From positions 1 through 60,741 of the forward strand of contig JANSLP010000190.1 of assembly GCA_029298735.1 (NCBI GenBank): 60,741 nucleotides of DNA. Reading direction: 5' to 3'. The position numbers were made by a program, and so were the translations under genes. Within the stretch, counting starts at the first letter, position 1. Every line of letters starts with the position of its first letter. The notes beneath the pieces were generated by a model that had not been told where the DNA came from, did not search any database, and saw nothing but the letters and a program-made list of their open reading frames with translations. The stretch comes from Ophiostoma sp. CBS 140.51. Taxonomy: Eukaryota > Ascomycota > Sordariomycetes > Ophiostomatales > Ophiostomataceae. Of this stretch, positions 1 through 9,997 are shown piece by piece.

Positions 1-478
1 TGTGAAGTAGTTTCTTGGCCACGAATACAAACCACGTAAATACAAACAAAACAATGGGAATTGGCCTTTTGAAACTGGTTGCAAAACAAAATAAAAAACG
101 AAGAAGCAAAAGGTGGAGAAACGGTGCAGGCTCGCTCGGTCCGCCGCAAAGACAATTTTAGTTTGTGCTGCTTGCAAAATGCTAAAATACCAAGAAAGGC
201 TCACTTGATCGTCCTGAAAGGTGGACAAGATCAAGGCCCGTGGAGAATAAATAAAACCAGAGGGGGAAATAAAGCAGATACAAATATTAATAGTAAAAAA
301 AAGAGGACGTAAAACAGATAATCCAAAATAAAATCAAAACAACAATGATATAACCAAAAAGGAGAGGCATAAATGAGTCGCATAAATCAAGAAATCCGAA
401 AAAGTAAAAGTAAAAAAAAAAAAAAAAACTCCCCCACACGTAGGACCACCCAAAAAAGAAGAAAAAAATGGCACCCCA
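1..478. other. 3' flank of the transcription factor gene, no gene seen
   Basis: A-rich sequence on the plus strand, including an uninterrupted run of about 18 A near 412-428 and several AATAAA-like hexamers. No reading frame here resembles a protein. On the minus strand this is the 3' untranslated and termination region of the large Zn2Cys6 gene, whose stop lies at 479. Confidence 0.5.
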
Positions 479-3400
479 CTAGTCATACGGCCGTCTGTTA
501 TACGGCGGGAGGTGGTGTGGGAATGCAGACTCGTTCGGTGTTGTCGGTGTCTTGACGGCCGCCGGCGGACCAAACTGCATCCCAGGCAGACGGGCCTGGC
601 TGGGGCTCGGCATACTGCTGCTGCCACCACCGCCACTGCTTCCATCAGCCAGGGCTGCTGGCGGCGACACGTATGTATGAGTGTGGCGCTGTATCGTTCC
701 CGGTGATGCGTGCTGTACCGGAGAACTGGCCATTGGCGACATCTGCATGGGAGAGCCGTCATGGTAGACGGGGGCCTGTGCGGCCGCGTTTGCAACAGGA
801 ATTGGCAGAGGCGGCGGGCCCAGTGGCGACACGCGGGAAGGGTATTGCGACTGCGACTGCGACTGCGACTGCGACTGCGACTGTGACTGCGACTGTGACG
901 ACGCCGGCACTGGAGTGGGGCCTGGGACGGTGTCTGTTGAGGGCGCGTCCGAAACGTACGGATAGAGCTCCTGCATCTGATTCAAGTTGGCGCTGAGCAT
1001 GGACAGCTGCGGGTCGTCCGATGTATATGTCATGGTCGCCTCGCTGGGCAAGCCCTGTGTCACGGGCAAATCCTTGGCCTGCTCAATGTACACAGGGTTT
1101 TTCTGGCGCATCTCATACAGGCCTTTAAGGATGCGCAGGTCTGAGCCGAGCGAACTGGATGGCTGGGAGACAACCTCGAAGAAGGCAATCGTCTTGCGGA
1201 AAAGATCGTTGACGAGGTCCTCGGAAATGTAGCGACCGAGTACGGGGTCATGCTGGATAGAGTCGAGGATCAGTAGGTTTCCCCATTGAGCGTGTGCTGT
1301 GCCGAACACATTGGTAATGATGAACCGGCGGTCGGGCAGACCATGGAACGCGCGTGTACTCTCGATGAGCGCCTGGATGCCACGACGCGCCAGTGCAATG
1401 CTCTTTGGCGAGAAGGGGCTGTCATCATCTTCCGGGCGGACGGACGGCCCTCCAGGAATGCCGCCCACTGGAACTTCCTGGCTCAGAATAGCAGAGGGTG
1501 TCTTGGCGTCGGCGCCTTGCGATTCCGATTCTACAGCCGTCTTCGCGTCCACAGTGTCGGTCTCTTCCTTTTCGACCTCGCCGTCCATATCTTCCAACTT
1601 GCCAACCCTGCTTGCTTCTTCTTTTTTGCGCTTCTTCTCCTCCAGCTTGACCCGCTTCTCGTGGTTCAGTTCGAGGATGCGCCGCACGTAAAAGCGGTGC
1701 ACAATGGCTTGCGCACCCCAGTACTTGGCCCGGAGACGTGCGTGAAGAATTTCGTTTGGCGGTGGGTCGGTATCCTTGAACGCATACCGTGGTGGTACCC
1801 ATGTGTGCGTGGACAGCAGGCCCGAATACATTTCGATGGACTTGAAATTGGGCTCCCCATTGAAGTCCCCGTGATACAAGGTTTTGTGGATATCGTTGAG
1901 CTGGTTGCGCACGTACAGCTGCGCTGTATAGCTCTCCAGAACTCGCTGTTCGATGCCATGCTTGGCCAGAAGGTCAATGCGTGGGTAGGGGAAGTGCTTT
2001 TCGTACGTCAGGATGCCTGACGGCGGGAGGTGCAGCTCGGCCAAAATGTCACTCTCCAGTTGCAGACACGACCAGTATGCAAGCAAAAACGGGTTGTCGC
2101 GGTGTTGCACATTCTTGTCTTCGGGAAGTTGAACAAGATTGCCGAACTGATCGATCTTGCCCGAATGTTCTTGAAGCGCCATCAGGATCGTCTTGTAGCG
2201 GTGCATGCTCGGACGCATGATACCCAATAGAAGGCGGCCGGCCAACGCTACTGCCTCAAGGCTCTGGACGGGCCGGCCGATTTGGCCCCAGTACAGACAC
2301 TCCAAGATGAGAATCCACACATGCTTGAGCTCGCGGCCAGCTCTTTGGGTAGAGATGATTTCCATGGCCGCGCCAAAGTACTCCATCCCAGGAATATCGT
2401 CAACGTTGCGCCGCATCGATGGAGCCGACCCAACACCGCCGTTACCGCCTTTTGCCGATCCAGCACCGCTCGAACTGGGGGGCAAGAAACTGCCGCTGCC
2501 TTGCGCAGCACCACTCGTGGCGTTTGTCCATGGCACAGGTCCACCACCACCACCCTGCGTGGACGTGCGGCGGCTCGGGGTATTGCCCAGGCCCATAGCG
2601 GGTGAAGAAGTTGGCGAGTCGTGCACAGATAAGGCGGGCGAGTAGCCGTTGTTGACGCTGGGGTTGGCGTTATACGAGTGGATGTTGGCGTCGGCGAATA
2701 CGGGCGATGGCTGTGACGATTGCGAGCTGGTTGGCGGCGGCGATTCCGGTTCCAAATTTTCCGGCACCACATCAGGTAGGCGTCCCTGCTGGTAGAGGCA
2801 TATTTTGCCAAGGGCCAGAATGCTTAGCACCAGGGCGCTCTCGGCATTGCGGAACGGTATCCCCGGTCGGAGCGGTATAATCGGAGCAACAGGCGTGCTG
2901 CCCGTGCCACCCGGTCCGGAGTACCCCTCAGGAAAGGGCGAACGCTTCCGTTTGAGGCTGCCCTCTGCAGTTGGCGACTGTGCCTGGGACATGTCGGGTG
3001 TCCCCGCAAAAGCGGCTACGGGAGCGCGCGCCGGCCCGCCCCACGTGGACCTGCTAGCTTGAGAGGTCGACGACGACGCACGGGGTAGCGTCTCGAGAAA
3101 CATGGTGACCATGGCGTACAATGGCTTGGGGTTAATGAGTGGGTGCATGTTTTGGATGTTGGCTTCGTAACTCTTGACATATTTCCAGACGGTCTTTGGA
3201 TCAAGATCGAGCTCAACGTTGCTGGATGCGCCATATGCGCCGGTCTGGCCCCAACCGCCAAGCTGGCCCCAGATCTCGCCGGGATAGCGTACGGAATCGC
3301 TACCGTCATCGTAGCTGCCGCCACTACTGTTGTTGCTGAGATTGCTGGGACCGCGCTCCATGGCCACGCTGGTTCCCGGCTGAGAGCCACTGGTCACGTG

Positions 3401-5839
3401 CTCGCTGACCCGGATGGTCATTTTCTGGTCGAAGCCCTCACCGCGCCCCATGACTCTGATGCTGCCGCGCTGCTCTTCTTGGCGGAGTGGGTACTCAAGC
3501 AGGTGGTGGATGCCCTCCTTTTGCAACAAGTGGTGCACACGCTCGCGAATGGTCGGCCATGTGAGCAGCAGACCGGCGAGAGTTGTGTGGTTGGAGGGGA
3601 TGGCCGAATCGGTAGGCGTGACACTGGGACCAGTAAAGTCGCTGACAGCGTTGAGCTCGCCTTGGGTTTCGCGGGTGATACGTTCGGCCTCGTTCGACGA
3701 AAGTGGTGGCTGCTCAGGTACTGTACTGGGAAAGGCTGGTTCGGCAGGCAAGATGCCAGCTTCACTGCTACTGCCACCACCCACAAGATCCATGGCGTCC
3801 GCCGACGAAGCGATGCCAGAGCCGCGCAGGTCCATGGAAGCCGACGCTCCAGTAGCGTTGGCCGGGTCACCGACTGGCCTGGCCAGCAATTGGCGAAGGA
3901 TACCCATCACGTCTTTGCGCATAGTGTCCATGCCATTGTGAAAGTCATGTCGTATCGTGTCCATGTCGTTGCGCAAGACACTGATGCTGTCGAGAATGTC
4001 GGCGGTAACCTTGTCCTGTTGCTTGGGGATGGGGTCGCGGTACTTGCACTCAATGCTCTTCTCACGGCAGTTCTTGCAAGGCTTGGTCTCATCGCATTTA
4101 GCTTTGAGGGACCGGCAGCTGTCACAAGCCTGGGAGGCGCGCTGGGCCTTCTTTTTGCCAGCAGCCGCATACGATAACGGGTACAAAATGTCAGCAGACT
4201 GCGGGGGAACAGAAGCGTGGTTGAACATGGGTGTCTGCTGCTGCGACGGTGATGGCTGCTCGTAATGAGGCTGCAATTGAGGCGGCGGCTGCTGCTGCTG
4301 CTGCTGGGGCGGCGGTGGAGGCGGTTGCTGCAACTGCTGTGAGGGGTGTGGCTGTAGCGCAGGTGGCTGCTGTGTCGGTGATGGTTGATGCGGCTGCGTC
4401 GGCATCGGCGGCTGCTGTTGCATTGGTGGAGGAGGCGGTTGTGGATGGCCCATGGGCGGAGGTGCCGTGGTTGACGGGTAGCTTGGCTGCCGGTACTGTG
4501 GATTTGGGCCCTGTTGCGAGCCTTGCGGTGTTACAGACGGCGACGGTTGCTGTGGTTGTCCACCTGGGTGCATGTGGCCATGTCCGTGGTGAGGCGGCGG
4601 TGGAGGCTGGGGAGGTTGTGGTGTATGTTGCGCATATGGTTGGTGATGCGGATGTTGCGGTTGCGGTGGCGGGTGCTGCTGGTGCTGTGATGGTACATGG
4701 TGCATCTGTGGCGGTTGCGGTTGCTGTGAAGCGTAGGGAGGAGGATAGGACTGCGGAGGTTGTCCCGGGCCACCCATATTTGGGTGGGCAAAGTTGTCGT
4801 AGCTCATTGAGCGAGCGTTGTCGTCCGGATGCCGCATGGGGGGCATTGATGGCTGCTGCTGGCTCCGCATACCAGTAGCAGACGCGGCTGATCCGGGGCG
4901 GTTGCGCGCCAGGTCGTCGTCTACCGATTGCAGGTGTTGCGGTTTGTCGACTCGATCGTAGGGCGGCGCGTTATGCGGCGGAGGCGGGAGGCCTGAAGCT
5001 GCGCCCGCTGGCGAGCGGGATGGGAGCCGGTAGTCAGGCGGCGGCGGCGGTTGTTGCTGCTGCTGCTGCTGTTGAGGATGAAATTCTTGTTGGCGATGAT
5101 CCTGTCCAAGCGCGTACGGGTCCTGCTCATGATGCCGGCGGTCATCCAAGTGGGCTGTATATGTGCGCGGCTGGGAGAGCGAGTGCGAATGTGACGGCTT
5201 ATGTTGCGGGTTGATGCCGTTGTGCGTCGGGGGCGGCGGCGGCAGAGTGGTTGTATTCGTAAATGAGTGCGCAGATACGGGCGTGGGTGGCGCGGGTGAC
5301 GAGGTAATGGGAGGACGTTGGTCGATGGCAGCGGCAGCAGAAGCGATGGCGCCGTTGGTGTGAGAGCCAGGCGGCGCGGAAGAGGAGGGAGACGAGGCAG
5401 AGGGATGGACGGCCTGATATGGGCCGACAGCAGATGGGTGAGAGGGGTGCTGTGAAGGGTGAGGCGGCGGCGGCTGCTGATGCTGCAGGGTATAATGCGG
5501 CGAGTGGCGAGGAGAGGGCAGCCGCGGAGACAGATTGCGTGGCGAGGGGAGACGCGGCGAGCGGCCGTGGAGCTGCTGCTGATGTTGTTGATGAGCCGGT
5601 TGTTGCGAGTGGAGGTATTGTTGATGAGGAGCAGCAGGATAGGGAGAAGGGTTAGGGCTGTGCGTCGAGGCGGCGTGATGATAAGACTGCTGGTGATGCT
5701 GGTGATGCGGGTGCGGCTGGTAGAGATGGGAGGAGGAGGAGGAGGGATTGGAGTTGACAAGAGAAGGTCCGGAGGGGGTAGCCCATGATGAACCTGCGCT
5801 CGAGAGACGTGCCTTCTTGCTCTCGGGGCCGTGGTCCAT
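479..5839 (-). CDS. Large Zn2Cys6 (C6) fungal transcription factor, Q/P-rich
   Basis: Nuclear DNA-binding regulator of the Gal4-type binuclear zinc cluster class, 1786 residues in one exon. The cluster is complete: C572, C575, C582, C588, C591 and C598 in the spacing C-x2-C-x6-C-x5-C-x2-C-x6-C, followed by a short linker and a probable coiled coil (about 610-650). The first 560 residues are extremely rich in Gln, Pro, His and Ser with several polyGln and polyPro runs. The middle (about 880-1500) has the helical character of the fungal transcription factor homology domain, containing a KSYEANIQNMHPLI stretch. A Lys/Glu-rich insert follows and, near 1650, an (SQ)n repeat encoded by a hexanucleotide array. 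The start chosen (MDHGPESKKARL) follows a long pyrimidine-rich leader and puts a basic KKAR cluster at the N-terminus. The length is well above the 600-1000 residues usual for the family. Family assignment is secure; target genes cannot be inferred. Confidence 0.93.
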   Translation of the reverse strand: MDHGPESKKARLSSAGSSWATPSGPSLVNSNPSSSSSHLYQPHPHHQHHQQSYHHAASTHSPNPSPYPAAPHQQYLHSQQPAHQQHQQQLHGRSPRLPSPRNLSPRLPSPRHSPHYTLQHQQPPPPHPSQHPSHPSAVGPYQAVHPSASSPSSSAPPGSHTNGAIASAAAAIDQRPPITSSPAPPTPVSAHSFTNTTTLPPPPPTHNGINPQHKPSHSHSLSQPRTYTAHLDDRRHHEQDPYALGQDHRQQEFHPQQQQQQQQPPPPPDYRLPSRSPAGAASGLPPPPHNAPPYDRVDKPQHLQSVDDDLARNRPGSAASATGMRSQQQPSMPPMRHPDDNARSMSYDNFAHPNMGGPGQPPQSYPPPYASQQPQPPQMHHVPSQHQQHPPPQPQHPHHQPYAQHTPQPPQPPPPPHHGHGHMHPGGQPQQPSPSVTPQGSQQGPNPQYRQPSYPSTTAPPPMGHPQPPPPPMQQQPPMPTQPHQPSPTQQPPALQPHPSQQLQQPPPPPPQQQQQQPPPQLQPHYEQPSPSQQQTPMFNHASVPPQSADILYPLSYAAAGKKKAQRASQACDSCRSLKAKCDETKPCKNCREKSIECKYRDPIPKQQDKVTADILDSISVLRNDMDTIRHDFHNGMDTMRKDVMGILRQLLARPVGDPANATGASASMDLRGSGIASSADAMDLVGGGSSSEAGILPAEPAFPSTVPEQPPLSSNEAERITRETQGELNAVSDFTGPSVTPTDSAIPSNHTTLAGLLLTWPTIRERVHHLLQKEGIHHLLEYPLRQEEQRGSIRVMGRGEGFDQKMTIRVSEHVTSGSQPGTSVAMERGPSNLSNNSSGGSYDDGSDSVRYPGEIWGQLGGWGQTGAYGASSNVELDLDPKTVWKYVKSYEANIQNMHPLINPKPLYAMVTMFLETLPRASSSTSQASRSTWGGPARAPVAAFAGTPDMSQAQSPTAEGSLKRKRSPFPEGYSGPGGTGSTPVAPIIPLRPGIPFRNAESALVLSILALGKICLYQQGRLPDVVPENLEPESPPPTSSQSSQPSPVFADANIHSYNANPSVNNGYSPALSVHDSPTSSPAMGLGNTPSRRTSTQGGGGGPVPWTNATSGAAQGSGSFLPPSSSGAGSAKGGNGGVGSAPSMRRNVDDIPGMEYFGAAMEIISTQRAGRELKHVWILILECLYWGQIGRPVQSLEAVALAGRLLLGIMRPSMHRYKTILMALQEHSGKIDQFGNLVQLPEDKNVQHRDNPFLLAYWSCLQLESDILAELHLPPSGILTYEKHFPYPRIDLLAKHGIEQRVLESYTAQLYVRNQLNDIHKTLYHGDFNGEPNFKSIEMYSGLLSTHTWVPPRYAFKDTDPPPNEILHARLRAKYWGAQAIVHRFYVRRILELNHEKRVKLEEKKRKKEEASRVGKLEDMDGEVEKEETDTVDAKTAVESESQGADAKTPSAILSQEVPVGGIPGGPSVRPEDDDSPFSPKSIALARRGIQALIESTRAFHGLPDRRFIITNVFGTAHAQWGNLLILDSIQHDPVLGRYISEDLVNDLFRKTIAFFEVVSQPSSSLGSDLRILKGLYEMRQKNPVYIEQAKDLPVTQGLPSEATMTYTSDDPQLSMLSANLNQMQELYPYVSDAPSTDTVPGPTPVPASSQSQSQSQSQSQSQSQSQYPSRVSPLGPPPLPIPVANAAAQAPVYHDGSPMQMSPMASSPVQHASPGTIQRHTHTYVSPPAALADGSSGGGGSSSMPSPSQARLPGMQFGPPAAVKTPTTPNESAFPHHLPPYNRRPYD
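849..893 (-). repeat. Hexanucleotide (GCGACT)n microsatellite coding for (SQ)n
   Basis: About seven to nine tandem GCGACT units, the last ones carrying GTGACT variants. It lies in frame in the transcription factor and encodes alternating Ser-Gln. Hexamer units change length without shifting the frame, so this is a likely site of length polymorphism between strains. Confidence 0.85.
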
Positions 5840-7388
5840 AGCTCAGAGATGCAAACCGGTGGAGGAGAGGAAGAAGGGGGAAGAGGGAAAGGAAGAGGGA
5901 GGAAGGGGACAAGGAGGAGGAGGACGGGGGAGGTGGGCAAGGGAACGAGGGGACAGCCGTGACGGAGGAGGCCGAGAAGGAAGAGCACGACAGAGCGTGA
6001 GAGGTCGAGGTAGAGGAGGACAAGGCGAGCGCGCCCATCAGGCACAAGATGATGGGGGAGGGCGGAGGATAGAGAACGGAGAGAGACGGAGAAAGGACGG
6101 TAGCACGTCGTAGTGTCAATGTCTCTCAGTCTCTCAGTTTAGCTTCTCTCTTTTTTTGTCTCTTTCTCTTTCTGCCGTCTAGCTTGCCTGCCCTTAGTCT
6201 GTATCGTTGCCGTTCCTGCTGGCGAGATCCTGGGACGGGCAAAGACAGGAACAAAGCGAACCTGCGGAGCACGGCGTCTGGGTAGGGGGGTGTAGGTGTG
6301 AGAATAGGGGGTGTGGAAAGGGAAAACAAAAAGAACCCAAAAAGAACCACGATGGGTGAGAAAAAATGGCCAGACGAGACGGCGTGGGAGTGGCTGGGCA
6401 GGAAAGGCAGAGTGTGTGTGAGGGTGGAATCGCAGACCAGGCAGGAAAAAACTAAGAACACTCAAAATAAAACAGCAAAATAAAAAGAGAAAATCGAAAA
6501 AAAGCGATGCTTGGCGGGTGACTGGGGGGACAGCCGACAAGGCGCGCGCGAGCAGGTCGTGGTCAGAGGTGCAGGACTGAGTATGGGGACGTAGGAGCCG
6601 GGACGAAAGGGCAGACCAGGTGGTACCGGGGTGTGAGGGGTTGGTAATACAGCTCAGAAGCTCGGATGGAAGCAGTCAACACCTAGGTGGACGGAGGAGG
6701 ATCGTAGGGTGGAAGTGAAGTCGTCGAAGTGGAAAAGGGAGTGGACGTGGAAAAGGGGGAGGGGGCGAACGAAGCGAGCGGCGAACAAGAGGGCAGGGAG
6801 GTGGATTGGGACGAGAGCCGCGATGGCACAAACAAGTGAGCAAGGCGCAGAAAACGGAGAAGATGCAACAGATGCGACAGATGCGACAGGTGCGACAGAC
6901 GGTGCGAGCTTGGTCAAGACAGACACGCGCGAGGACGAAACTGAGGCTCGGGATTGATGAGGGAGGGAGAACGGAAATGGCAGAAAGTTTGAGGTGTGGA
7001 TAACGGTGCACGGAAAGGAAACAGGATACAGGGGGTGGAGTAGGTGCGGAGCAAGGTGTGTACTGGTGCCCAAGGAGAAGGTGCAAAGGTTGACGGGATG
7101 AGAGACAGGCCCAGAGGCTCAACAGGGAAAGGGCAGACAAAAAACGGTCTGGTGAGGCAGGAAGAGGCAACGAGAGAGGCAGCAGCGAACGACAGGAACG
7201 GCGTAACTTTACAGGGAAGGAGCGACCTCCGTATTGGTGACGGTGATTTTGTGCCCTTTCGACCAAGATCGACCAGACGGAGCGCGTTTAAAGTGATACG
7301 AAGATTGGCAGCCCAGCCCTGGTTATTGACCGCGACCGCGTGCCCAAAGCGAGCGAAAAGAAAATGGACAAACGAACGAGAAGAGTTG
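5840..7388 (-). promoter_or_regulatory. Long leader and promoter region of the transcription factor gene
   Basis: About 1.5 kb without a credible gene. Immediately upstream of the start (about 5855-5945) the minus strand is almost pure pyrimidine, typical of core promoters and leaders in filamentous fungi. A four-copy 9-bp tandem repeat lies at 6862-6897. The length suggests a long 5' untranslated region, common in regulatory genes, but no transcription start can be fixed from sequence. Confidence 0.5.
6862..6897. repeat. Four-copy 9-bp tandem repeat
   Basis: Consecutive units GATGCAACA, GATGCGACA, GATGCGACA and GGTGCGACA, a period-9 array with two substitutions. It lies about 1 kb upstream of the transcription factor start codon. 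It could code for repeats in one frame, but no supporting gene is present, so it is treated as non-coding. Confidence 0.75.
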
Positions 7389-7937
7389 TGCCACGCCCCA
7401 CTTGCTTCGGGGTTCGTTTCTCACACCTACCCAAGTAGGTGCTGACCACCCAAACGACAAACCACACATAACGACCGGGTACTTTTTCTTAGCATTCTCA
7501 TGTTAAAGGTACATATTTTTATTTTCTTCTTTTTCCAATATCTTTATGAGTGAAACTCGTAAGGTTATAAAACAATTATTTTTAAGCTTTCTATGGTTTA
7601 CTTGATATATATATAAAGTATTTATTTTTTACAATTTTATTTAAATAAAATCGCTATTTTTATTTTATTTTATGTTTACAATCGTAGAAAAAGTATTATT
7701 TTGATAACTTTGAAATTTTAAAACCCAAAACAAATACTCCTATATACAATAAGTAATATGAAACTTAATAATATTTATTGTATAATTATACAATTTATTT
7801 TCGTCGAGATATCGTAAAAAACGTACCGTTTCAATTCGATAGAAAATTGGTGTGAAATGAAAATGTCGTTTTGGGTGGTCAGCACCTACTTGGGTAGGTG
7901 CGAGAAACGAGCCCCGCGACAAGTGTGTGCGCGGCAC
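7389..7937. mobile_element. MITE-like element: ~70 bp inverted repeats around an AT-rich core
   Basis: The left arm 7389-7458 and right arm 7865-7937 are reverse complements over about 70 bp with roughly ten differences and one or two single-base indels. The best block is the inner half. Each arm carries its own small hairpin: 7882-7901 is a perfect palindrome with 8-bp arms and a TTGG loop, and 7424-7441 has 7-bp arms with a CCAA loop. The 406 bp between the arms is strikingly AT-rich (by eye about 80%), unlike the surrounding GC-balanced DNA, and codes for nothing. No clear target-site duplication is visible. Size, inverted ends and lack of coding fit a non-autonomous DNA transposon (MITE); an AT-rich chromosomal hairpin or replication-origin-like element is the alternative. 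It ends about 70 bp from the stop codon of the CCA-adding enzyme gene. Confidence 0.6.
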
Positions 7938-8008
7938 GATTATTCTTTTTATTTGAAAGGGTATCATAATACATGGGGCAGGCATATCAGCTCGTCACAG
8001 ATAAGATA

Positions 8009-9997
8009 TCAGACAGCCTCCTGCTTATTCTTGTCCGCCTTTTCCAACTGACTACTGATGCCAACCTCGTCCTTGCGCTGCCGCACCTCCTCGAGCGCGC
8101 CTGCTGGATCCGTCTCCTCAGGGTTGCGCAACTGCCAGGCCATGCAAATGTCCATTGCCGTCGTCATCCACGGGCCTGGCCGAATACCCAGCGCTGCCGC
8201 CACCTGCTTGCCGTCAAGCAAGCGCTTGATATGTGGCGCATCGTACAGGTCGAGCGTCTCGATTTGCTCCAAAAACGTCTGCCAGCCGCGCAGGAGGCTG
8301 TCGATTTGTTCTTGGGCGGGGCGGTTCGGTGCAGTCGACTCGGCGAGCACCAGCACCTCCCAGAGCAGAGCGTACAGCACTTGCAGCCGCCAGTTGCTGC
8401 CGTGGTTGTCCCAGTTGCGAATGGCCATGCCAAACCGATCGCGCTCGTTCATTTCGGGTTCTTTGCGGTCCAAGACAATCTGCTTGAGCACCAGAATTTC
8501 GTCACGGTGGCGGTACCCGCCGTTGACGACATCACAAAACTTGTTGGTGGCACGAATACCGTCACGTAGGGTAGCAACGATGGGCGGCGGTGGTGGTTTG
8601 GTGGACACGTTGCCGGGCTTGCCCTTGTTCTTGCCCTTGGTGAGTACCGGAGGAGGAGGCGGTGGTGGTGTTGGTGGCGGCGCAACCTGGCCCCAGGGAA
8701 CAATGGCGGCGATAACCCAGGCTAAGTACTCGGCCTCTTCGGTGTGGACGAGTGTGTCATAAATCGAACCGGGGGTCTTCGTCTCGGCCAGGACGTGCAG
8801 GACCTCGTAGACGGCCGGCCACCCTGCGAGGTCGGGCACCTCTGTTAGAGTGGCAGCTGTAGCTGTAGCTGTAGCGTCTTGCTGCTCACCTACCACATTC
8901 GTAAAGATGGCATTGTACAGCCCCAGACGGTCAATCAAGGCCAGGGCATCGCGCGGGTGCTGGCCCTTGAGCATCTTTTCGATTTCGACACCGACACGCT
9001 CGCGGCTAATTTTCTGGCGCAGCGCACCCAGCACCTGTTGGTCGGCCATGACGGCCTCAACGGCCGGGTCAATGGTGAACTGCAGCCGGCTGGCAAACCG
9101 CACAAGCCGCAGCACGCGCAGTGGGTCGTCGGTAAACGTCTGCAGCGGCTCCAGGGGTGTCTGTATGCGCTTGTCGGCCATATCCTGCAGACCACCCGTA
9201 AAGTCCTCGACGAGCCCAGTGGTCAAGTTGTAGAAAAGCGCATTAACCGTCGCGTCCCGCCGCATCGCGTCCTCCTCGGCCGTGCCAAACTCCATTTGCG
9301 GGTTCCGGCTGTCGGCCGTATAGGTCTCTTTGCGCAGGTTGACAAAGTCAATGTCCATACCGAAAATGCGCACCATGGCTGTCTCCAGGTGCTTCGACTT
9401 GTCTGGGTTGGCCGCTACTTTGTGCACATTGCCCAGGTCCCTTTCCTTCATGCCGTGGCGCCCAATGTTGACCGGGTCATCACAAAAAGTCTTGATTTGC
9501 TGGGCAAAATTGAAGCCCGTCATGGAGTTGATGGCCGTGTCAATGTCGTGGCTCTCGATGCCGAGCAGCTTGTCGCGCACCCAGCCGCCGGCCCATCGCA
9601 GGACGAGGGGTTCTGTGCCCTTGTCGGTGGCATCCTTGTCGACCGTGGCCGCTACATCAAGCAAAAAGTTCTTGAGCCGCAGCTCCTGGTCGGTCAGCTC
9701 AATCGTGGTCGTCGCCGGGGTCGCCATGTTGATGGCAAGCTGCTTTCTCCGCTTGAGAGTGCTTTCGCTGAGGATTAAGGAGGGGGGCAATGTCGAAGTC
9801 GATGCTCTCTGGTCAACGGTGCCGGTTCCGGTGTCGGTGTCGACCAGCTTTCTCTTCATAGAGCTGGCCGAGAACCAGGGAGGTCGGGGCGCGAGGTGAA
9901 GACGATGTGGACGAAGAGGCTCAACAGCTACAGCAACAATGCTCCTTCCACGCAAGATGAGATTTAGACTAGGTCGACCGGCAGCAGGCCACAACAT
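8009..9997 (-). CDS. CCA1: CCA-adding enzyme (tRNA nucleotidyltransferase)
   Basis: Adds the 3' CCA end to tRNAs from CTP and ATP; in fungi one gene serves cytosol, nucleus and mitochondria. 662 residues from the first Met, single exon. The class II nucleotidyltransferase core is clear: GGWVRD at 137-142, metal-binding DID at 151-153, then RRDATVNALFYN, and a DDPLRVLRLVRFA block followed by ERVGVEIEKML. A Pro-rich, Lys/Gly insert in the C-terminal half is not part of the core. There are three in-frame Met codons before the core. M1 precedes a Arg-rich, nearly acid-free segment resembling a mitochondrial presequence. M47 (9859) precedes basic KRK and KRRK clusters. M91 (9727) has the best context (A at -3, G at +4). 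This resembles the staggered starts of yeast CCA1. Family assignment is certain; alternative-start use is inference. Confidence 0.96.
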   Translation of the reverse strand: MLWPAAGRPSLNLILRGRSIVAVAVEPLRPHRLHLAPRPPWFSASSMKRKLVDTDTGTGTVDQRASTSTLPPSLILSESTLKRRKQLAINMATPATTTIELTDQELRLKNFLLDVAATVDKDATDKGTEPLVLRWAGGWVRDKLLGIESHDIDTAINSMTGFNFAQQIKTFCDDPVNIGRHGMKERDLGNVHKVAANPDKSKHLETAMVRIFGMDIDFVNLRKETYTADSRNPQMEFGTAEEDAMRRDATVNALFYNLTTGLVEDFTGGLQDMADKRIQTPLEPLQTFTDDPLRVLRLVRFASRLQFTIDPAVEAVMADQQVLGALRQKISRERVGVEIEKMLKGQHPRDALALIDRLGLYNAIFTNVVGEQQDATATATAATLTEVPDLAGWPAVYEVLHVLAETKTPGSIYDTLVHTEEAEYLAWVIAAIVPWGQVAPPPTPPPPPPPVLTKGKNKGKPGNVSTKPPPPPIVATLRDGIRATNKFCDVVNGGYRHRDEILVLKQIVLDRKEPEMNERDRFGMAIRNWDNHGSNWRLQVLYALLWEVLVLAESTAPNRPAQEQIDSLLRGWQTFLEQIETLDLYDAPHIKRLLDGKQVAAALGIRPGPWMTTAMDICMAWQLRNPEETDPAGALEEVRQRKDEVGISSQLEKADKNKQEAV

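Noticed and set aside
4921..6045. 374-residue Arg/Ser/Pro-rich minus-strand frame overlapping the transcription factor start
   Set aside because: It is out of frame with the clear Zn2Cys6 protein and has the composition expected of a shifted low-complexity frame.
7459..7864. AT-rich core as a RIP-mutated transposon body
   Set aside because: The core is only about 400 bp, there is no residual coding similarity, and RIP normally acts on longer duplications; the idea is unproven and kept only as an alternative.
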